Made by a program: the position numbers and the translations under genes. Shown here piece by piece: positions 17,678 to 27,319 of a DNA stretch of 64,000 nt (position 1 is the stretch's first letter; each line of letters opens with the position of its first letter). Under the pieces are notes generated by a model. That model searched no databases. It was not told the origin of the DNA and saw only the letters and a list, made by a program, of their open reading frames with translations. The stretch comes from Thalassolituus alkanivorans (GTDB taxonomy: Bacteria > Pseudomonadota > Gammaproteobacteria > Pseudomonadales > Oceanobacteraceae). The stretch covers positions 62,001 through 126,000 of the forward strand of contig NZ_JAJAEL010000035.1 in the NCBI RefSeq assembly GCF_020447205.1. The letters run 5' to 3'.

Positions 17678-18071
17678 TGTTTTGGCGGCTTGTGTGAAGG
17701 TATGCAGTATCAGTGACTCAGATATTGCCGCTGCGCGGAGTGATTTCTGTAATCTATTCTATGCCAATGCTCGTCTCCGTTGAGTAACACTTGAACTAAC
17801 CCAAGCGCCAGACAGAGCGCTCTCTGTCGTCTGTTGCCACTTGTAACCATCTCTATCAATTATTGAATCAAAGCCTGAACTTCAGTACTCTCGAACCACA
17901 GCAGGGATGCCGCTATATCGTTAATACAACACAGTCAGAACGACGAGAACAACCGCCCTCCCCGCTAACAATCCCGAATGATAAAGCCACGCTATTCCTG
18001 TCTGCGTATATAAGGATGGGCGGCAGCGTGTCTGGTGTAAGCAAGCATGAAAGAAATCAGAGGACAATGAT
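17678..18071. other. Intergenic interval with diverged repeat and a hairpin
   Basis: No credible gene. Holds a diverged copy of the stop-codon-associated repeat (17727-17770) and a hairpin GACAGAG-CGCT-CTCTGTC (17811-17828). Confidence 0.6.
17727..17770 (+). repeat. Diverged copy of the 'CCGCTGCGCG...GCCAATGC' repeat
   Basis: GCCGCTGCGCGGAGTG, then a spacer, then GCCAATGC, with the same order and spacing as copies at 44941, 53388 and (weaker) 41889. It is about 50 nt downstream of the pentapeptide gene stop. Confidence 0.55.
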
Positions 18072-18398
18072 ATGTTATTCATTTTAATCGGATCTTTTCT
18101 TCTTATTGCCGGATTACTCTCAATTAATTTTGAGGGCCTTACTCAGTCACTAAAAGAGCAGGATAAGGCGCAGTGGACGAAACTGGGATCTCCGGAGGGA
18201 TCGTCATTTATTGATCTTGGAAAAACACTGGGAATGTTCAGCTGGGTACTGAATCAGGGCTATGAAAGTTCTGAAAGCCCAGAAGTAAAAGAGCGTGGAA
18301 GGTCTGACTTCAAAAAGGCCATCATTGCCAGGCGCTTATTATTGTCCGGATCCTCTCTTCTGATCATTGGATTTTTCGCTGCTCTCACTGGTGTATAA
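18072..18398 (+). CDS. Small two-TM membrane protein, UspB-like architecture
   Basis: A 108-residue protein: N-terminal helix LFILIGSFLLIAGLLSI, a polar middle with WTKLGSPEGSSFIDLGKTLG, and a C-terminal helix LLLSGSSLLIIGFFAAL after a basic run. This layout resembles UspB-type proteins, but similarity is too weak to assign. AGAGGA precedes the ATG. It is first in a set of three small genes on this strand. Confidence 0.65.
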   Translation: MLFILIGSFLLIAGLLSINFEGLTQSLKEQDKAQWTKLGSPEGSSFIDLGKTLGMFSWVLNQGYESSESPEVKERGRSDFKKAIIARRLLLSGSSLLIIGFFAALTGV

Positions 18399-18505
18399 AA
18401 GTTACCAACCATGGTCCTCCAGGACACTCTTATCATCAGAGATTAAAGACCAGAGAGCGTATTTAAACGCTCTGCAGCGAACAGCATACGAAAAGGCAAT
18501 AAACC

Positions 18506-18775
18506 TTGACCATATCCGGAAAGCAGAAAGCAACAGCAGGAATATTAGCCGTAGCGATAAGCGTGCTCCTCACTTATCCCTTACTCGCAGCCTGGCTCAG
18601 GCTTGAGATAAATAACCGCTGGATAAGCCGGACATATGAAAACACTGCACAGCCACTTATTGATTTTATGCCAGACAATGGAATCTATAAGTATTACTTC
18701 ACCAGATATTTAGTGTGGTTATGTCAGCAATATCCTGAAAATTGCACCCTTTCTGCGGAGCCTGCCTCTGAGTAA
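18506..18775 (+). CDS. Small membrane protein, unknown
   Basis: 89 residues from a TTG start (AAAAGG nine nt upstream). One N-terminal helix (ATAGILAVAISVLLTYPLLAAWL), then a polar domain ending in a short tail. No in-frame ATG is available early enough. A 7-bp hairpin (AGAGCGT / ACGCTCT, about 18453-18472) lies upstream. I do not recognise the family. Confidence 0.5.
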   Translation: MTISGKQKATAGILAVAISVLLTYPLLAAWLRLEINNRWISRTYENTAQPLIDFMPDNGIYKYYFTRYLVWLCQQYPENCTLSAEPASE

Positions 18776-18945
18776 CTGAGAATCTGCGTCTCAATCAGGA
18801 ACTAACTGCCCGACTACAGCAACCTCTGCCGTAAAAGACCTGAATTCAGATCACCTAATGCGCGACCTTCTGAGCCCCGGTTCATAGCAATAAAGACAGA
18901 GCTACCCCTTCACGACTTATCTCACTTAAAACAAAAGGTGTAACT

Positions 18946-19392
18946 ATAAAGATCCGCTTTTTACCCGGTGACTGGCTTGGTCTTGCTGCCGGGACTGTTG
19001 CAGGCCTGATTCAGGGAATCATGATATTCAGCAGCAACATTATCCTTCACACAGAGCATATGCCAGTTCTTCCTGGGGTATTCTTCGGTCTGTTCGCTCC
19101 GGCGATACTGGCTCTTTTCAGTAAGATTATTCCGCTGCCAGCACCTGCGACCAACCAAAAAATCGGCAGGTATATCAATATGATTTTTTTCATGATTACA
19201 TTCGGAATCTTTACCGGAATTTCCGGGTTCGGCTATTACCTGTTCGTAAACGGAGACAGCAGCGCCATTCCTATTCTGTCGTTTTTTAGCTCCGCCGGTA
19301 TCGGATTTATTTTTGCCTATCTGATCAATCCGGAGTTAGCATTCAGACCTGCAAGCAATTCGCAAACAGACAGCAATAACACTGATCGCTAA
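18946..19392 (+). CDS. Membrane protein with apparent AUA start codon, unknown function
   Basis: The frame is open from 18874 and contains no ATG, GTG or TTG before the internal ATG at 19021. An ATA at 18946 follows AAGGTG by five nt and would give an N terminus reading [M]KIRFLPGDWLGLAAGTVAGLIQG, which contains a first membrane helix. Started there, the protein has 148 residues and about four helices (near 9-25, 44-62, 77-97 and 107-124). Either a rare non-canonical start is used, or an ATG-to-ATA change has damaged the gene, or translation starts at 19021 with a shortened first helix. Confidence 0.55.
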   Translation: MKIRFLPGDWLGLAAGTVAGLIQGIMIFSSNIILHTEHMPVLPGVFFGLFAPAILALFSKIIPLPAPATNQKIGRYINMIFFMITFGIFTGISGFGYYLFVNGDSSAIPILSFFSSAGIGFIFAYLINPELAFRPASNSQTDSNNTDR

Positions 19393-19433
19393 GCAGGAAT
19401 AGGTAATAAGGTTCTTTACTTTATTATCGGCAT

Positions 19434-19464
19434 AAAAAACGGGCCTCAGATGAGGCCCGTTTTT
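19434..19464. terminator. Bidirectional terminator between convergent genes
   Basis: ACGGGCCTCA and TGAGGCCCGT with a 2-nt GA centre, flanked by A6 and T5 runs; it lies between the membrane-protein gene and rhlE. Confidence 0.9.
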
Positions 19465-19508
19465 GTTTTAGGCAGCGGCGTTAACAGCAGCCGCTATTGA
19501 CGCAGGTT

Positions 19509-20951
19509 TTATCCCTGTGCCGGACGGCGTGGACGACGCGGTGCGCTGCCTGCCGGGCGACTGTTACCGCCATTGTTATTACCGCTGCTGCCGGATGAAC
19601 GGCGCTGTTCACCCTGCTTTTGCTCACCCTGTTTCTGAGCTGAGCCAGAACGACCTGAACTGGAACGGCCAGCGTTACCGCCATTGCCGTTAGAGCGACC
19701 ACTACCGGCCGGACGCGGAGCGCGCGGCTCGCGGTCGAAGGTATCTTTAAAGCCTTTAGGTTGCTTGGCTTTTTTCGGTTTACGCGGAGATTTAGGGCGC
19801 GACACCGGCAGCGGGGTATTAGGCTCAAAACCTTCCTGCACACGGCGTTCAATACTTTTGCCGATTAAGCCTTCAATGCCTTCGAGGTCTTCCAGTTCTT
19901 CGGCACAGACCAGGGCAATGGCTTCACCACTGGCACCGGCACGTCCGGTGCGGCCAATACGGTGTACGTAATCGGCGGCAACGTTAGGCAATTCAAAGTT
20001 GATTACGTGCGGTAATTGTTCAATATCCAGACCACGGGCGGCAATGTCGGTCGCCACTAATACGGCAATATCGCCGCTTTTAAATTCGGCCAGCGCACGG
20101 GTACGGGCACCCTGACTTTTATTACCGTGAATTGCAGCGGCGGTAATACCACGATCCTGCAGATGCGTGGTTAAACGGTTAGCGCCGTGTTTGGTGCGGG
20201 TAAATACCAGTACCTGTTTCCAGCCGTGTTGTTTCAGCAGGTGGCTGAGCACTTCAGGTTTGCGTTTTTTATCGACCGGAATCAGCCACTGTTCAACGGT
20301 GTGGGCTGTGCTGTTACGCGGGCTGACGTCAATTTCTACCGGATCGTTTACCAGGCCTTTGGCAAGGGTACGGATCTCGTTAGAGAAAGTGGCCGAGAAC
20401 ATCAGGTTCTGGCGGTTTTTCGGCAGCAGTGCGAGGATTTTTTTGATGTCGTGAATAAAGCCCATATCGAGCATACGGTCGGCTTCGTCCAGCACCAGAA
20501 ATTCCACCTCGTCAAAACGAATGGCTTTCTGCTGGTACAGGTCGAGCAAACGACCCGGACAGGCCACCAGTACGTCCACCCCACGGCGCAGGGCAATCAT
20601 TTGCGGATTAATGCTGACCCCACCGAATACAACGGCGGAGCGGATATTCAGGTATTTGCTGTAATCAGCAACGTTTTCACCTACCTGAGCAGCCAGCTCA
20701 CGGGTGGGTGTTAATACCAGCGCGCGGCAGCGGTTGGCGCTGGCGCGTTCGCCCTGCTGCAGTTTGTGCAGCATTGGCAGGGTAAAACCGGCGGTTTTAC
20801 CGGTGCCGGTCTGGGCGGCGGCCATTACATCGCGGCCAGCCAGTACGGCGGGAATGGCCTGGGCCTGTACCGGAGATGGCGTGGTGTAACCCTGATCAGC
20901 AACGGCTTTCAGGATGGCATCGGCTAAGCCGAGTTCGGAAAATTGGGTCAT
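19509..20951 (-). CDS. rhlE: DEAD-box ATP-dependent RNA helicase, RhlE-type
   Basis: A 480-residue RNA helicase. Motifs in order: Q motif ([13 protein letters not shown]), [10 protein letters not shown], Ia [52 protein letters not shown]. The C-terminal 110 residues are a basic, Gly/Ser/Asn/Arg-rich low-complexity tail that probably binds RNA. The start is taken at ATG 20951 (MTQFSELGL), where family similarity begins; an upstream frame to 21020 lacks support. Role: RNA remodelling or ribosome assembly, often important in the cold. Confidence 0.92.
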   Translation of the reverse strand: MTQFSELGLADAILKAVADQGYTTPSPVQAQAIPAVLAGRDVMAAAQTGTGKTAGFTLPMLHKLQQGERASANRCRALVLTPTRELAAQVGENVADYSKYLNIRSAVVFGGVSINPQMIALRRGVDVLVACPGRLLDLYQQKAIRFDEVEFLVLDEADRMLDMGFIHDIKKILALLPKNRQNLMFSATFSNEIRTLAKGLVNDPVEIDVSPRNSTAHTVEQWLIPVDKKRKPEVLSHLLKQHGWKQVLVFTRTKHGANRLTTHLQDRGITAAAIHGNKSQGARTRALAEFKSGDIAVLVATDIAARGLDIEQLPHVINFELPNVAADYVHRIGRTGRAGASGEAIALVCAEELEDLEGIEGLIGKSIERRVQEGFEPNTPLPVSRPKSPRKPKKAKQPKGFKDTFDREPRAPRPAGSGRSNGNGGNAGRSSSGRSGSAQKQGEQKQGEQRRSSGSSGNNNGGNSRPAGSAPRRPRRPAQG

Positions 20952-21159
20952 GAGTGCGTGATCTGCTCTGAGAGCTGACATTGCAAGGAGAAATGGCGCG
21001 GTGTCAGCAGCCGCGTCCATCCGGGCAGTCGCCCGGCAAGGCAGGTCAACAGGTGTTCACCCGGCCTTTGAGAGGGGGCGGACTGTACTGGAATTAACAG
21101 GGTGAGTCCAGAAAAGCCCGGTATGGAAATGTAGCGCTGCGTAATAACGGCTGCCGGTC

Positions 21160-23037
21160 TTACCCGTGGTTGTCAGAGCCAAAATGGCGTAACGGCCGCA
21201 GTACTAAAAGCAGCAGAACCGGTGGTATCAGCAGCAGCCAGACGGCGGCAATAATCAGCACCGACCACCATACTTCGCGGCTGCTGCCGGCAAACAAACG
21301 CTGTGCAGATATAACAAAGGCAAAATGCTCACGCGTGCTTTGTTTATGCTCAAAAGAGGAGGCGAAAATATAGTATTCAGCGCCGTTAATCGTGGTTTTT
21401 TCCAGACGATTCTGCAACGCATTATGGCGGGTCATACTGAGAAGCTGGGGATAAGGCACTACTGCGGGTACAGCGCTGCGGCTGGCGTCTTCTCCGGCCA
21501 GCCATTTATCCTGTAAAAATTGCCAGGTTTGTGGACGGATAGCGGCCAGCACCTGATCCAGTATCGCCGCTAACGGGTGCAGATCTTCCTGCAGCAGCAA
21601 TTTAAGCCCCTGAGGCAATAGCTCCAATCCGGCAATCTGTTGGCTGAAACGCAGTCCGTTTATAAAATACTGGTCGGCGGTTTTACGCAGAATAAGCTCC
21701 ATATCCAGCGCCGCATCTGCCCTGCCCTGTTTTACCGCTTCCAGTGCTTCCCGCGTGTTGGCAATATCCAGCAAAGTGATCTGTGGGTAATTATTGCGGA
21801 TAACATTAATAACGCTCCAGCCGGCAGGAATAGCCAGTGTTTTACCGTTCAGTTGCTGCAAATCATTAATTTCAGCGTCTTCCGGCCGCTGCACTACGGC
21901 GTAGGGCAACTGCAGAAATGATTGGGTCATTACGCCGGGTAATTGCTGACGACTTAATACCGGTTGCAGAATTTCCAGCTCTTTACGACGGAATAATTCC
22001 ATTAATTCCGGCCAGGCATAGCCATTTACAAATTCGATATTCAGGCCGGTCATTTGCGCAATTAAGCGTAATAAATCAATGCTGTAACCACGCGGCTCGG
22101 CTGATACAGCAAAATCAATCGGCGGCCAGTCGGTTTCATTGGAAATACGCAAGAGCCCCAGGCTGTCAATATAGCGGGTCTGTGCTTCGCTGAGCGTAAA
22201 GGGGTCGGCGGGAGGCAGGCGGTCTTCATTCCAGCGTTCAGCATTACTGGCAATAATTTCGCCACTCTGCTGGTAGAGATATATTTCACCATCCAGACTC
22301 AATGGCTGGCTGCGCAAGTGGGAGGCAAGGGTAGAAAAGGCAATATCTACCGCCAGTACAGCCTGCCCGCCAGCAATGCGTGTGCTGTAACTCTGTCCCG
22401 GCGCCTGCAGATGCTGAAATAAATATGGCTGGGTTTTATTCACACTGCCGCTTTGGGCGCTGGTATACCAAAGACGCTGGCTGGCGTTGTAGTCACTGGC
22501 TTCATCGCGGGCAAACGTTTGCTGCATATGCAGGTCGTAAAATTCGAAGCGGCGACGACGCTGATCTCCTTTCCCTGTAACCGTAATGACCACCCAGCGG
22601 TCGCTGGGCGCGGCTTTCAGCTGACGTCGTACAGCATCGCTGCTGTTAAGGTTTACCAGTTCGTAGACATCACCATTCTCAAACCCGATATAAATGGCGT
22701 ACAGCACCGGATTATTACGCATTACTTCGGCAAATAACTGCGGAGTTGCGCGGTTAACCCATTGTCCCTCTACTAATTGTGGATATTGCGCCAGCGCCCG
22801 GGTGGTTTGCAGCGCATTGTTATCGAGGTTTCTGAGGTAGTCGCGGGTCGCACTGACGGTTTGCTGATAACGCGCCATGGCAGAATCCAGCACCATGGCA
22901 CGGCTGAAATAGTAATGCAGACTCAGGGCAACCGCGGCGGTGATCAGCGTAACCAGCACCACCGCGACAATCAGGCGGAACTGCAGAGCCGCTGCCGACA
23001 GCGGATAAGGGTTGTCCGTTTTATCCTGCCAGTGCAT
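21160..23037 (-). CDS. Membrane-anchored sensor-like protein: dCache plus solute-binding domain, no output domain
   Basis: A 625-residue protein. An N-terminal helix (about 21-43) is followed by a periplasmic dCache-like domain (about 50-290, with YTSAQSG and QAVLAVDIAFS). Then comes an SBP_bac_3-like domain (about 295-520, including DFAVSAEPRGYSIDLLRLIAQMTGLNIEFV), and a second helix (about 590-613, WWSVLIIAAVWLLLIPPVLLLL). Only about 12 residues follow, with no HAMP, kinase, GGDEF, EAL or HD-GYP domain. The stop is clean and no lost output domain is visible downstream. It may signal through a partner. The DUF3592 gene lies 74 nt upstream on the same strand. Confidence 0.8.
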   Translation of the reverse strand: MHWQDKTDNPYPLSAAALQFRLIVAVVLVTLITAAVALSLHYYFSRAMVLDSAMARYQQTVSATRDYLRNLDNNALQTTRALAQYPQLVEGQWVNRATPQLFAEVMRNNPVLYAIYIGFENGDVYELVNLNSSDAVRRQLKAAPSDRWVVITVTGKGDQRRRRFEFYDLHMQQTFARDEASDYNASQRLWYTSAQSGSVNKTQPYLFQHLQAPGQSYSTRIAGGQAVLAVDIAFSTLASHLRSQPLSLDGEIYLYQQSGEIIASNAERWNEDRLPPADPFTLSEAQTRYIDSLGLLRISNETDWPPIDFAVSAEPRGYSIDLLRLIAQMTGLNIEFVNGYAWPELMELFRRKELEILQPVLSRQQLPGVMTQSFLQLPYAVVQRPEDAEINDLQQLNGKTLAIPAGWSVINVIRNNYPQITLLDIANTREALEAVKQGRADAALDMELILRKTADQYFINGLRFSQQIAGLELLPQGLKLLLQEDLHPLAAILDQVLAAIRPQTWQFLQDKWLAGEDASRSAVPAVVPYPQLLSMTRHNALQNRLEKTTINGAEYYIFASSFEHKQSTREHFAFVISAQRLFAGSSREVWWSVLIIAAVWLLLIPPVLLLLVLRPLRHFGSDNHG

Positions 23038-23111
23038 CTGCGTCTCCCTGCCCGTGCCCCGGGTGTCTGTTTATCTGTTATTCAGCATAAACCAATCGTA
23101 TATTTCTGCCT

Positions 23112-24941
23112 TCAGATCAGCTCACTGTCCAGTTCACGGGTCAGCACTGCCCTGACTTTCTCTTTTAATGCTTCGGCGGCTTCACGTCCTTCAATGCCTT
23201 CGGCCAGTTTGATTTTTTTACCGCCGGCTTCAACCTGCAGAGAAAAATACTCGGTGCTGATACCGTTCTGATTGCTGGACGACATCCCCATATCCAGAGT
23301 CAGCGGGCTGGCGGCATTAATCTCTGCACTGCGCTGATATAAGGCGATACCGAATAAACGCCGCACCACACGCACTCTGCCCGGCTCAACATCGGCTTCC
23401 AGGCCACGCCCCAACCAGAATACACCCAGCCAGGTGACCAGCAGGCCGACCAGCAAAAATACCGGAGCCATCAGCCACAGCATCAGTTCACCCTGTGCCG
23501 CCATAAAGAACAGAAAGACGCCGACACAATCAAATATCAGGCCGAATACCAAAAGCCCAAGCGCCATACCGGTATGCCGTCCGGCAACACTCTCAAGGTG
23601 CAGGCCGCTGCCTGCGGCTGTCATAGCAATCTGCGCAGCGGCGCTGGTGTGCGCGTCTTCCCGCTGCTGTTGATTCCAGGCTTCCTGCTCTTCTGCCGGC
23701 ATCTGAAATGATGATGTCTGCTGACCTTTTTCTACCGGAATGCTCCAGCTGCGTTCGAACTCAACCTGCAAACGATTGCTGTCGCGCATCGCCCGGCTGT
23801 TATCCACCCGCGGATTACGTGCCGCTGCAACCGGCACACTGACAATACCGTCACAATGAAGATTCCACTGAATACGCCCCCGGTAACCAGACGGTGAGCC
23901 ACTGCCCGGTAAATCAGCCGGAACATCAAACAGGGCATGCACATTACAGCCACTGTTATTCGGCTCACAGTGCGCACGGCCTTTGCTCTGCCATATAACA
24001 TCGTGATGGGTCTTACTCTCTTTGCCGCTACCGGTGCTGTAGATATGCACACAGGTTAACCGCACCTGTGGTGACGTAACCCACTCACCGCTGGCCAGAT
24101 GAAAATATCCACCCACCTGTCCGCCGGCATTTCCGGGTAAAGGATCAGGATAAAAAAGAGTCTGACCAATCTGCAGATAGCGCTTACGCATACGCAGCGC
24201 GGCATAAATTGCACCGCTTCCAACCAGCGGGAAAATCAGCCCAAGCAAAACCTCCGGCTCACCATCCTGCAGGGCATCAACAATAATGAACAACAGTGGC
24301 GCAGATATCAGGACAAACAGACAGCCAATAAACAGCAGAATTTTATAACTGCCGCGCTGGTCACTGGGAATTCCTTCACGCGCACGATCTGCCTGATCGC
24401 TGACATTGCTGCTGCGGCCGCCCATAAACATAACGGCGCCGCCCACTGCCATAAATACCGCACCGAAAATGCCACCAAACACCATCAGCCCCATACGCAG
24501 GGTTCGGTCGAGATAGGCCTCCTGCGGGTCGGCAGGATTAACATAGGCATGCACCTGATTACGCTGCTGCTCCGATTTAAGCCGCGAATAAAGCACCTGC
24601 CAGAAATCGCCGATATTGTCAGAGCCACCGGTTAAGGCCACGCTGTCGCTGTAATAGGTGCGGCCATTAAACTGGTATTGATAGTGCGCTTCTACACTCC
24701 AGGTCACGCTGTCATCACCGTGATGTGTACGCAAATCCAGGCTGGTAATAGTGGCCGGTACGCGGGCCCAGTCTTCTGTTTCGTAATAACGCAGCAGATT
24801 ACTGCCCACAGTAAAAGCGGCAACGGCAAAGCCTGCTGCAAAAAAAATAAAACCAAACAGCATCATACCGACGCTTTTTCCGGATTTACTTTTCTCGGTG
24901 GATTCTCCGCCTTTACTGCGGATGTTCGATGAAGCCGGCAT
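23112..24941 (-). CDS. DUF3592-domain membrane protein
   Basis: A 609-residue inner-membrane protein. It has a hydrophobic helix near 25-50 and a DUF3592-like domain about 50-150 (WARVPATITSLDLRTHHGDDSVTW...YQYQFNGRTYYSD). Paired helices lie around 150-175 and 200-250, a large soluble part around 260-430, and two more helices at about 460-520. A C-terminal KLAEGIEGREAAEALKEKVR-like segment ends it. Function of the domain is not known. It is alone apart from the sensor-like gene downstream. Confidence 0.8.
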   Translation of the reverse strand: MPASSNIRSKGGESTEKSKSGKSVGMMLFGFIFFAAGFAVAAFTVGSNLLRYYETEDWARVPATITSLDLRTHHGDDSVTWSVEAHYQYQFNGRTYYSDSVALTGGSDNIGDFWQVLYSRLKSEQQRNQVHAYVNPADPQEAYLDRTLRMGLMVFGGIFGAVFMAVGGAVMFMGGRSSNVSDQADRAREGIPSDQRGSYKILLFIGCLFVLISAPLLFIIVDALQDGEPEVLLGLIFPLVGSGAIYAALRMRKRYLQIGQTLFYPDPLPGNAGGQVGGYFHLASGEWVTSPQVRLTCVHIYSTGSGKESKTHHDVIWQSKGRAHCEPNNSGCNVHALFDVPADLPGSGSPSGYRGRIQWNLHCDGIVSVPVAAARNPRVDNSRAMRDSNRLQVEFERSWSIPVEKGQQTSSFQMPAEEQEAWNQQQREDAHTSAAAQIAMTAAGSGLHLESVAGRHTGMALGLLVFGLIFDCVGVFLFFMAAQGELMLWLMAPVFLLVGLLVTWLGVFWLGRGLEADVEPGRVRVVRRLFGIALYQRSAEINAASPLTLDMGMSSSNQNGISTEYFSLQVEAGGKKIKLAEGIEGREAAEALKEKVRAVLTRELDSELI

Positions 24942-25190
24942 AGGTATTCCCTGACTCTATAATTAAATGCCCGGTATGATGAGACAGTCAGCAACAAGCT
25001 GCAACGCAGAATCTGCTTTTCTTATCATCAGTGCGAGCCAGATCACAGCCTGAAAGAAAAGCCCCCGGGAATCCTTCATGCAGCGCCGCACCGGGTAAAG
25101 CGCTACCGATAACAGAGCATAACCCCGCAGTTTTACAACGTGCAGAACTGTGGCAGGCTGGACAACAGATAACACACAAGGAACTGTACT

Positions 25191-25727
25191 ATGAATGCCG
25201 TACGCCGCTGGCTGGCTCACCCGCTGATTGTTATTGCAATGGCGGTTATTTATATCGTTTCCCAAAGTATGATTGCCCATACTCTGCAACAGGGTGGTGC
25301 CGAGGCCTTACTGTTCCGTTTTCAGTTCTGCTATCAGGCAGATGCATTTACCGCGCTGCTGCACAGCATCAGCGATGCTCAGTTAAATGCCCTGCAGCAA
25401 CACTTCGCCTATGACCATATGCACCCGCTATGGTACGGATTGCTGGCACTATCCCTGACCAGCTGGCTGCTTGATCTGAATGCATTATCCGCACGCTGGA
25501 ATCTGCTGCTGTGGCCTGCCGTGCTGATGTCGGTTCTGGATGTTGTTGAAAACAGCATTCATGAACCCTGGTTTAACCTGCTCAGTACCCCCAGCGATCC
25601 CTGGGTTATGATTGCCGGTTTCAGCGCCACCTTAAAATGGACACTCGCCGCACTGTATCTTAGCGGTGCGCTGGCATTGACTATCCGCTATGTCAGCCTG
25701 CGCAAAACCCGGCAGCCGCACGCCTGA
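25191..25727 (+). CDS. Integral membrane protein, unknown
   Basis: 178 residues with four likely helices (about 11-28, 80-100, 103-122 and 145-166). A polar stretch with HFAYDHMHPLWYG and ENSIHEPW contains conserved-looking His, Asp and Trp residues that could form a site at the membrane face. AAGGAA precedes the ATG. Family not recognised; creA follows after 66 nt. Confidence 0.75.
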   Translation: MNAVRRWLAHPLIVIAMAVIYIVSQSMIAHTLQQGGAEALLFRFQFCYQADAFTALLHSISDAQLNALQQHFAYDHMHPLWYGLLALSLTSWLLDLNALSARWNLLLWPAVLMSVLDVVENSIHEPWFNLLSTPSDPWVMIAGFSATLKWTLAALYLSGALALTIRYVSLRKTRQPHA

Positions 25728-25793
25728 ACCACACCCGCCCGCAGACTGTAAGTGGGTAACCGCAACTGATTATCTGACCATCGGAGTACTTTC

Positions 25794-26282
25794 ATGAAAC
25801 AACCTAAAACGGCCCTGACCCTTGCAGCCGTCTGCCTGGCTGGCCTGCTCAGTGCCTGCAGCAATGATGAAGTTGGCGATGTTTCACTGGGTTTATTTAC
25901 CCTCAAAGACATCAAACTGAATGTTATGACCGACCCGCTGGTTCCCGGCGTTACCTGCCATGTTGCATCCATTGAAGCCGATTTAAGCTTCTCAGACCCC
26001 AGCGACAGTGCCATTTCCTGCCGTCAGACCGGCGAAATCACCGCCGCGATGATTGCCCAGATCGATAAAAGTAAATCCGGCGATGTGGTGTTTAAAAAAT
26101 CAAAAAGTATTTTCTTTAAAAATATGAAAATCCGCCGTATTTACGACGCCGAAAGCCAGACCCTGATGTATCTGTCTTATGCCACCAAAGAAACATCCGG
26201 CAGTTTTAAGCACAGTCTATCAACTGTGCCCCTCTGGGGAACTCAGGCGTACAACAGTGCACCGCAACCAGCCCAGAAATAA
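25794..26282 (+). CDS. creA: CreA-family lipoprotein
   Basis: A 162-residue exported protein. The lipoprotein signal ends in LLSACS, so it is lipidated at about Cys20. The body carries the CreA pattern: GDVSLGLFTLKDIKLNVMTDPLVPGVTCHV, DLSFSDPSDSAISCRQTGEI and the KSIFFKNMKIRRIYD segment. The molecular function of CreA is not known. It is followed by a strong terminator. Confidence 0.9.
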   Translation: MKQPKTALTLAAVCLAGLLSACSNDEVGDVSLGLFTLKDIKLNVMTDPLVPGVTCHVASIEADLSFSDPSDSAISCRQTGEITAAMIAQIDKSKSGDVVFKKSKSIFFKNMKIRRIYDAESQTLMYLSYATKETSGSFKHSLSTVPLWGTQAYNSAPQPAQK

Positions 26283-26293
26283 GGCATACACAA

Positions 26294-26324
26294 TAAAAAA
26301 GGCCCGTCATTGACGGACCTTTTT
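26294..26324. terminator. Terminator between creA and yghU (convergent)
   Basis: AAAAAAGG-CCGTCA and TGACGG-CCTTTTT form a stem with one mismatch and a small loop; A and T runs lie on both sides. Confidence 0.85.
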
Positions 26325-26346
26325 CGTTCAAAACTCAGACGTTGGC

Positions 26347-27207
26347 TTATACCTTGTCCGCAGTTTTAAGCAAAAAGTCACTGGCATCATGCCGTTCATG
26401 CAACTGTTCGTGCGGCTCACCCCAGGTACGGTTAACCATACGGCCACGCTGCACAGCCGGACGCTCAGCAATGGTATTGGCCCAGCGCAGAACATGGGTG
26501 TAGGTGTGTGCTTCTATAAATTCCGCCGCGTCGTATAAGCCGCCACGCACCAGCACGCCATACCAGGGCCAGATGGCCATATCAGCGATACTGTATTCGT
26601 CGCCACAGATAAACTCTTTGTCGGCCAGATGACGGTTTAATACGTCGAGCTGGCGCTTGATTTCCATGGTATAGCGGTCAATCGGATACTGATATTTTTC
26701 CGGCGCGTACGCATAAAAATGACCAAAGCCACCACCTAAAATCGGCGCACTGCCCATCTGCCAGAATAACCAGTTAAAACATTCAGCACGGCCTGCGGCA
26801 TCCGCCGGAATAAAGGCATTAAATTTTTCTGCCAGATACATCAGGATGGAGCCCGATTCAAATAAACGCTGCGGTGGATTAACACTGTGATCCATCAGCG
26901 CCGGAATTTTGGAATTAGGGTTAACCGCAACAAAACCTGAGCCAAACTGATCGCCTTCCATAATATTAATCAGCCAGGCGTCATATTCAGCGGCGCTGAT
27001 TCCGGCGGCCAGCAGCTCTTCCAGCAAAATAGTTACTTTCACACCGTTCGGCGTCGCCAGTGAATACAACTGCAACGGGTGCTTGCCGACCGGCAATTCT
27101 TTGTCGTGAGTCGGGCCGGCAACCGGACGGTTAATATTGGCGAATTTACCGCCATTACCCGCCTGCCATTGCCAGACTTTAGGCGGGATGTAAGTTGTTT
27201 CAGTCAT
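26347..27207 (-). CDS. yghU: Nu-class glutathione S-transferase, YghU-type
   Basis: A 286-residue protein with an N-terminal extension (YIPPKVWQWQAGNGGKFANINRP), then a thioredoxin-fold GST domain starting LQLYSLATPNGVKVTILLEEL and the glutathione-binding PNSKIPAL...ESGSILMYLAEKF. The all-helical C-terminal domain contains EFICGDEYSIADMAIWPWYG. E. coli YghU is a disulfide-bond reductase that binds two glutathiones. Length and all motifs agree. No neighbours hint at the substrate. Confidence 0.93.
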   Translation of the reverse strand: MTETTYIPPKVWQWQAGNGGKFANINRPVAGPTHDKELPVGKHPLQLYSLATPNGVKVTILLEELLAAGISAAEYDAWLINIMEGDQFGSGFVAVNPNSKIPALMDHSVNPPQRLFESGSILMYLAEKFNAFIPADAAGRAECFNWLFWQMGSAPILGGGFGHFYAYAPEKYQYPIDRYTMEIKRQLDVLNRHLADKEFICGDEYSIADMAIWPWYGVLVRGGLYDAAEFIEAHTYTHVLRWANTIAERPAVQRGRMVNRTWGEPHEQLHERHDASDFLLKTADKV

Positions 27208-27319
27208 GAGGCTCCCCTTGCGGATGAACAGATAGCCTCAAGTGTACCCTTTCCGCTGACCAAGACCACGGCCGCAAGCGGCCGTTTTATAACGGATTAC
27301 GGCACACTGAGTTGCAGCC

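Noticed and set aside
17863-18087. 74-codon ORF before the small membrane-protein genes
   Set aside because: TTG start without ribosome site, overlaps the next start, and the translation has no protein-like pattern.
27266-27289. Hairpin CGGCCGC / GCGGCCG downstream of the DAHP synthase gene
   Set aside because: There is no T-run on the minus strand where it would have to terminate; left as an unassigned palindrome.
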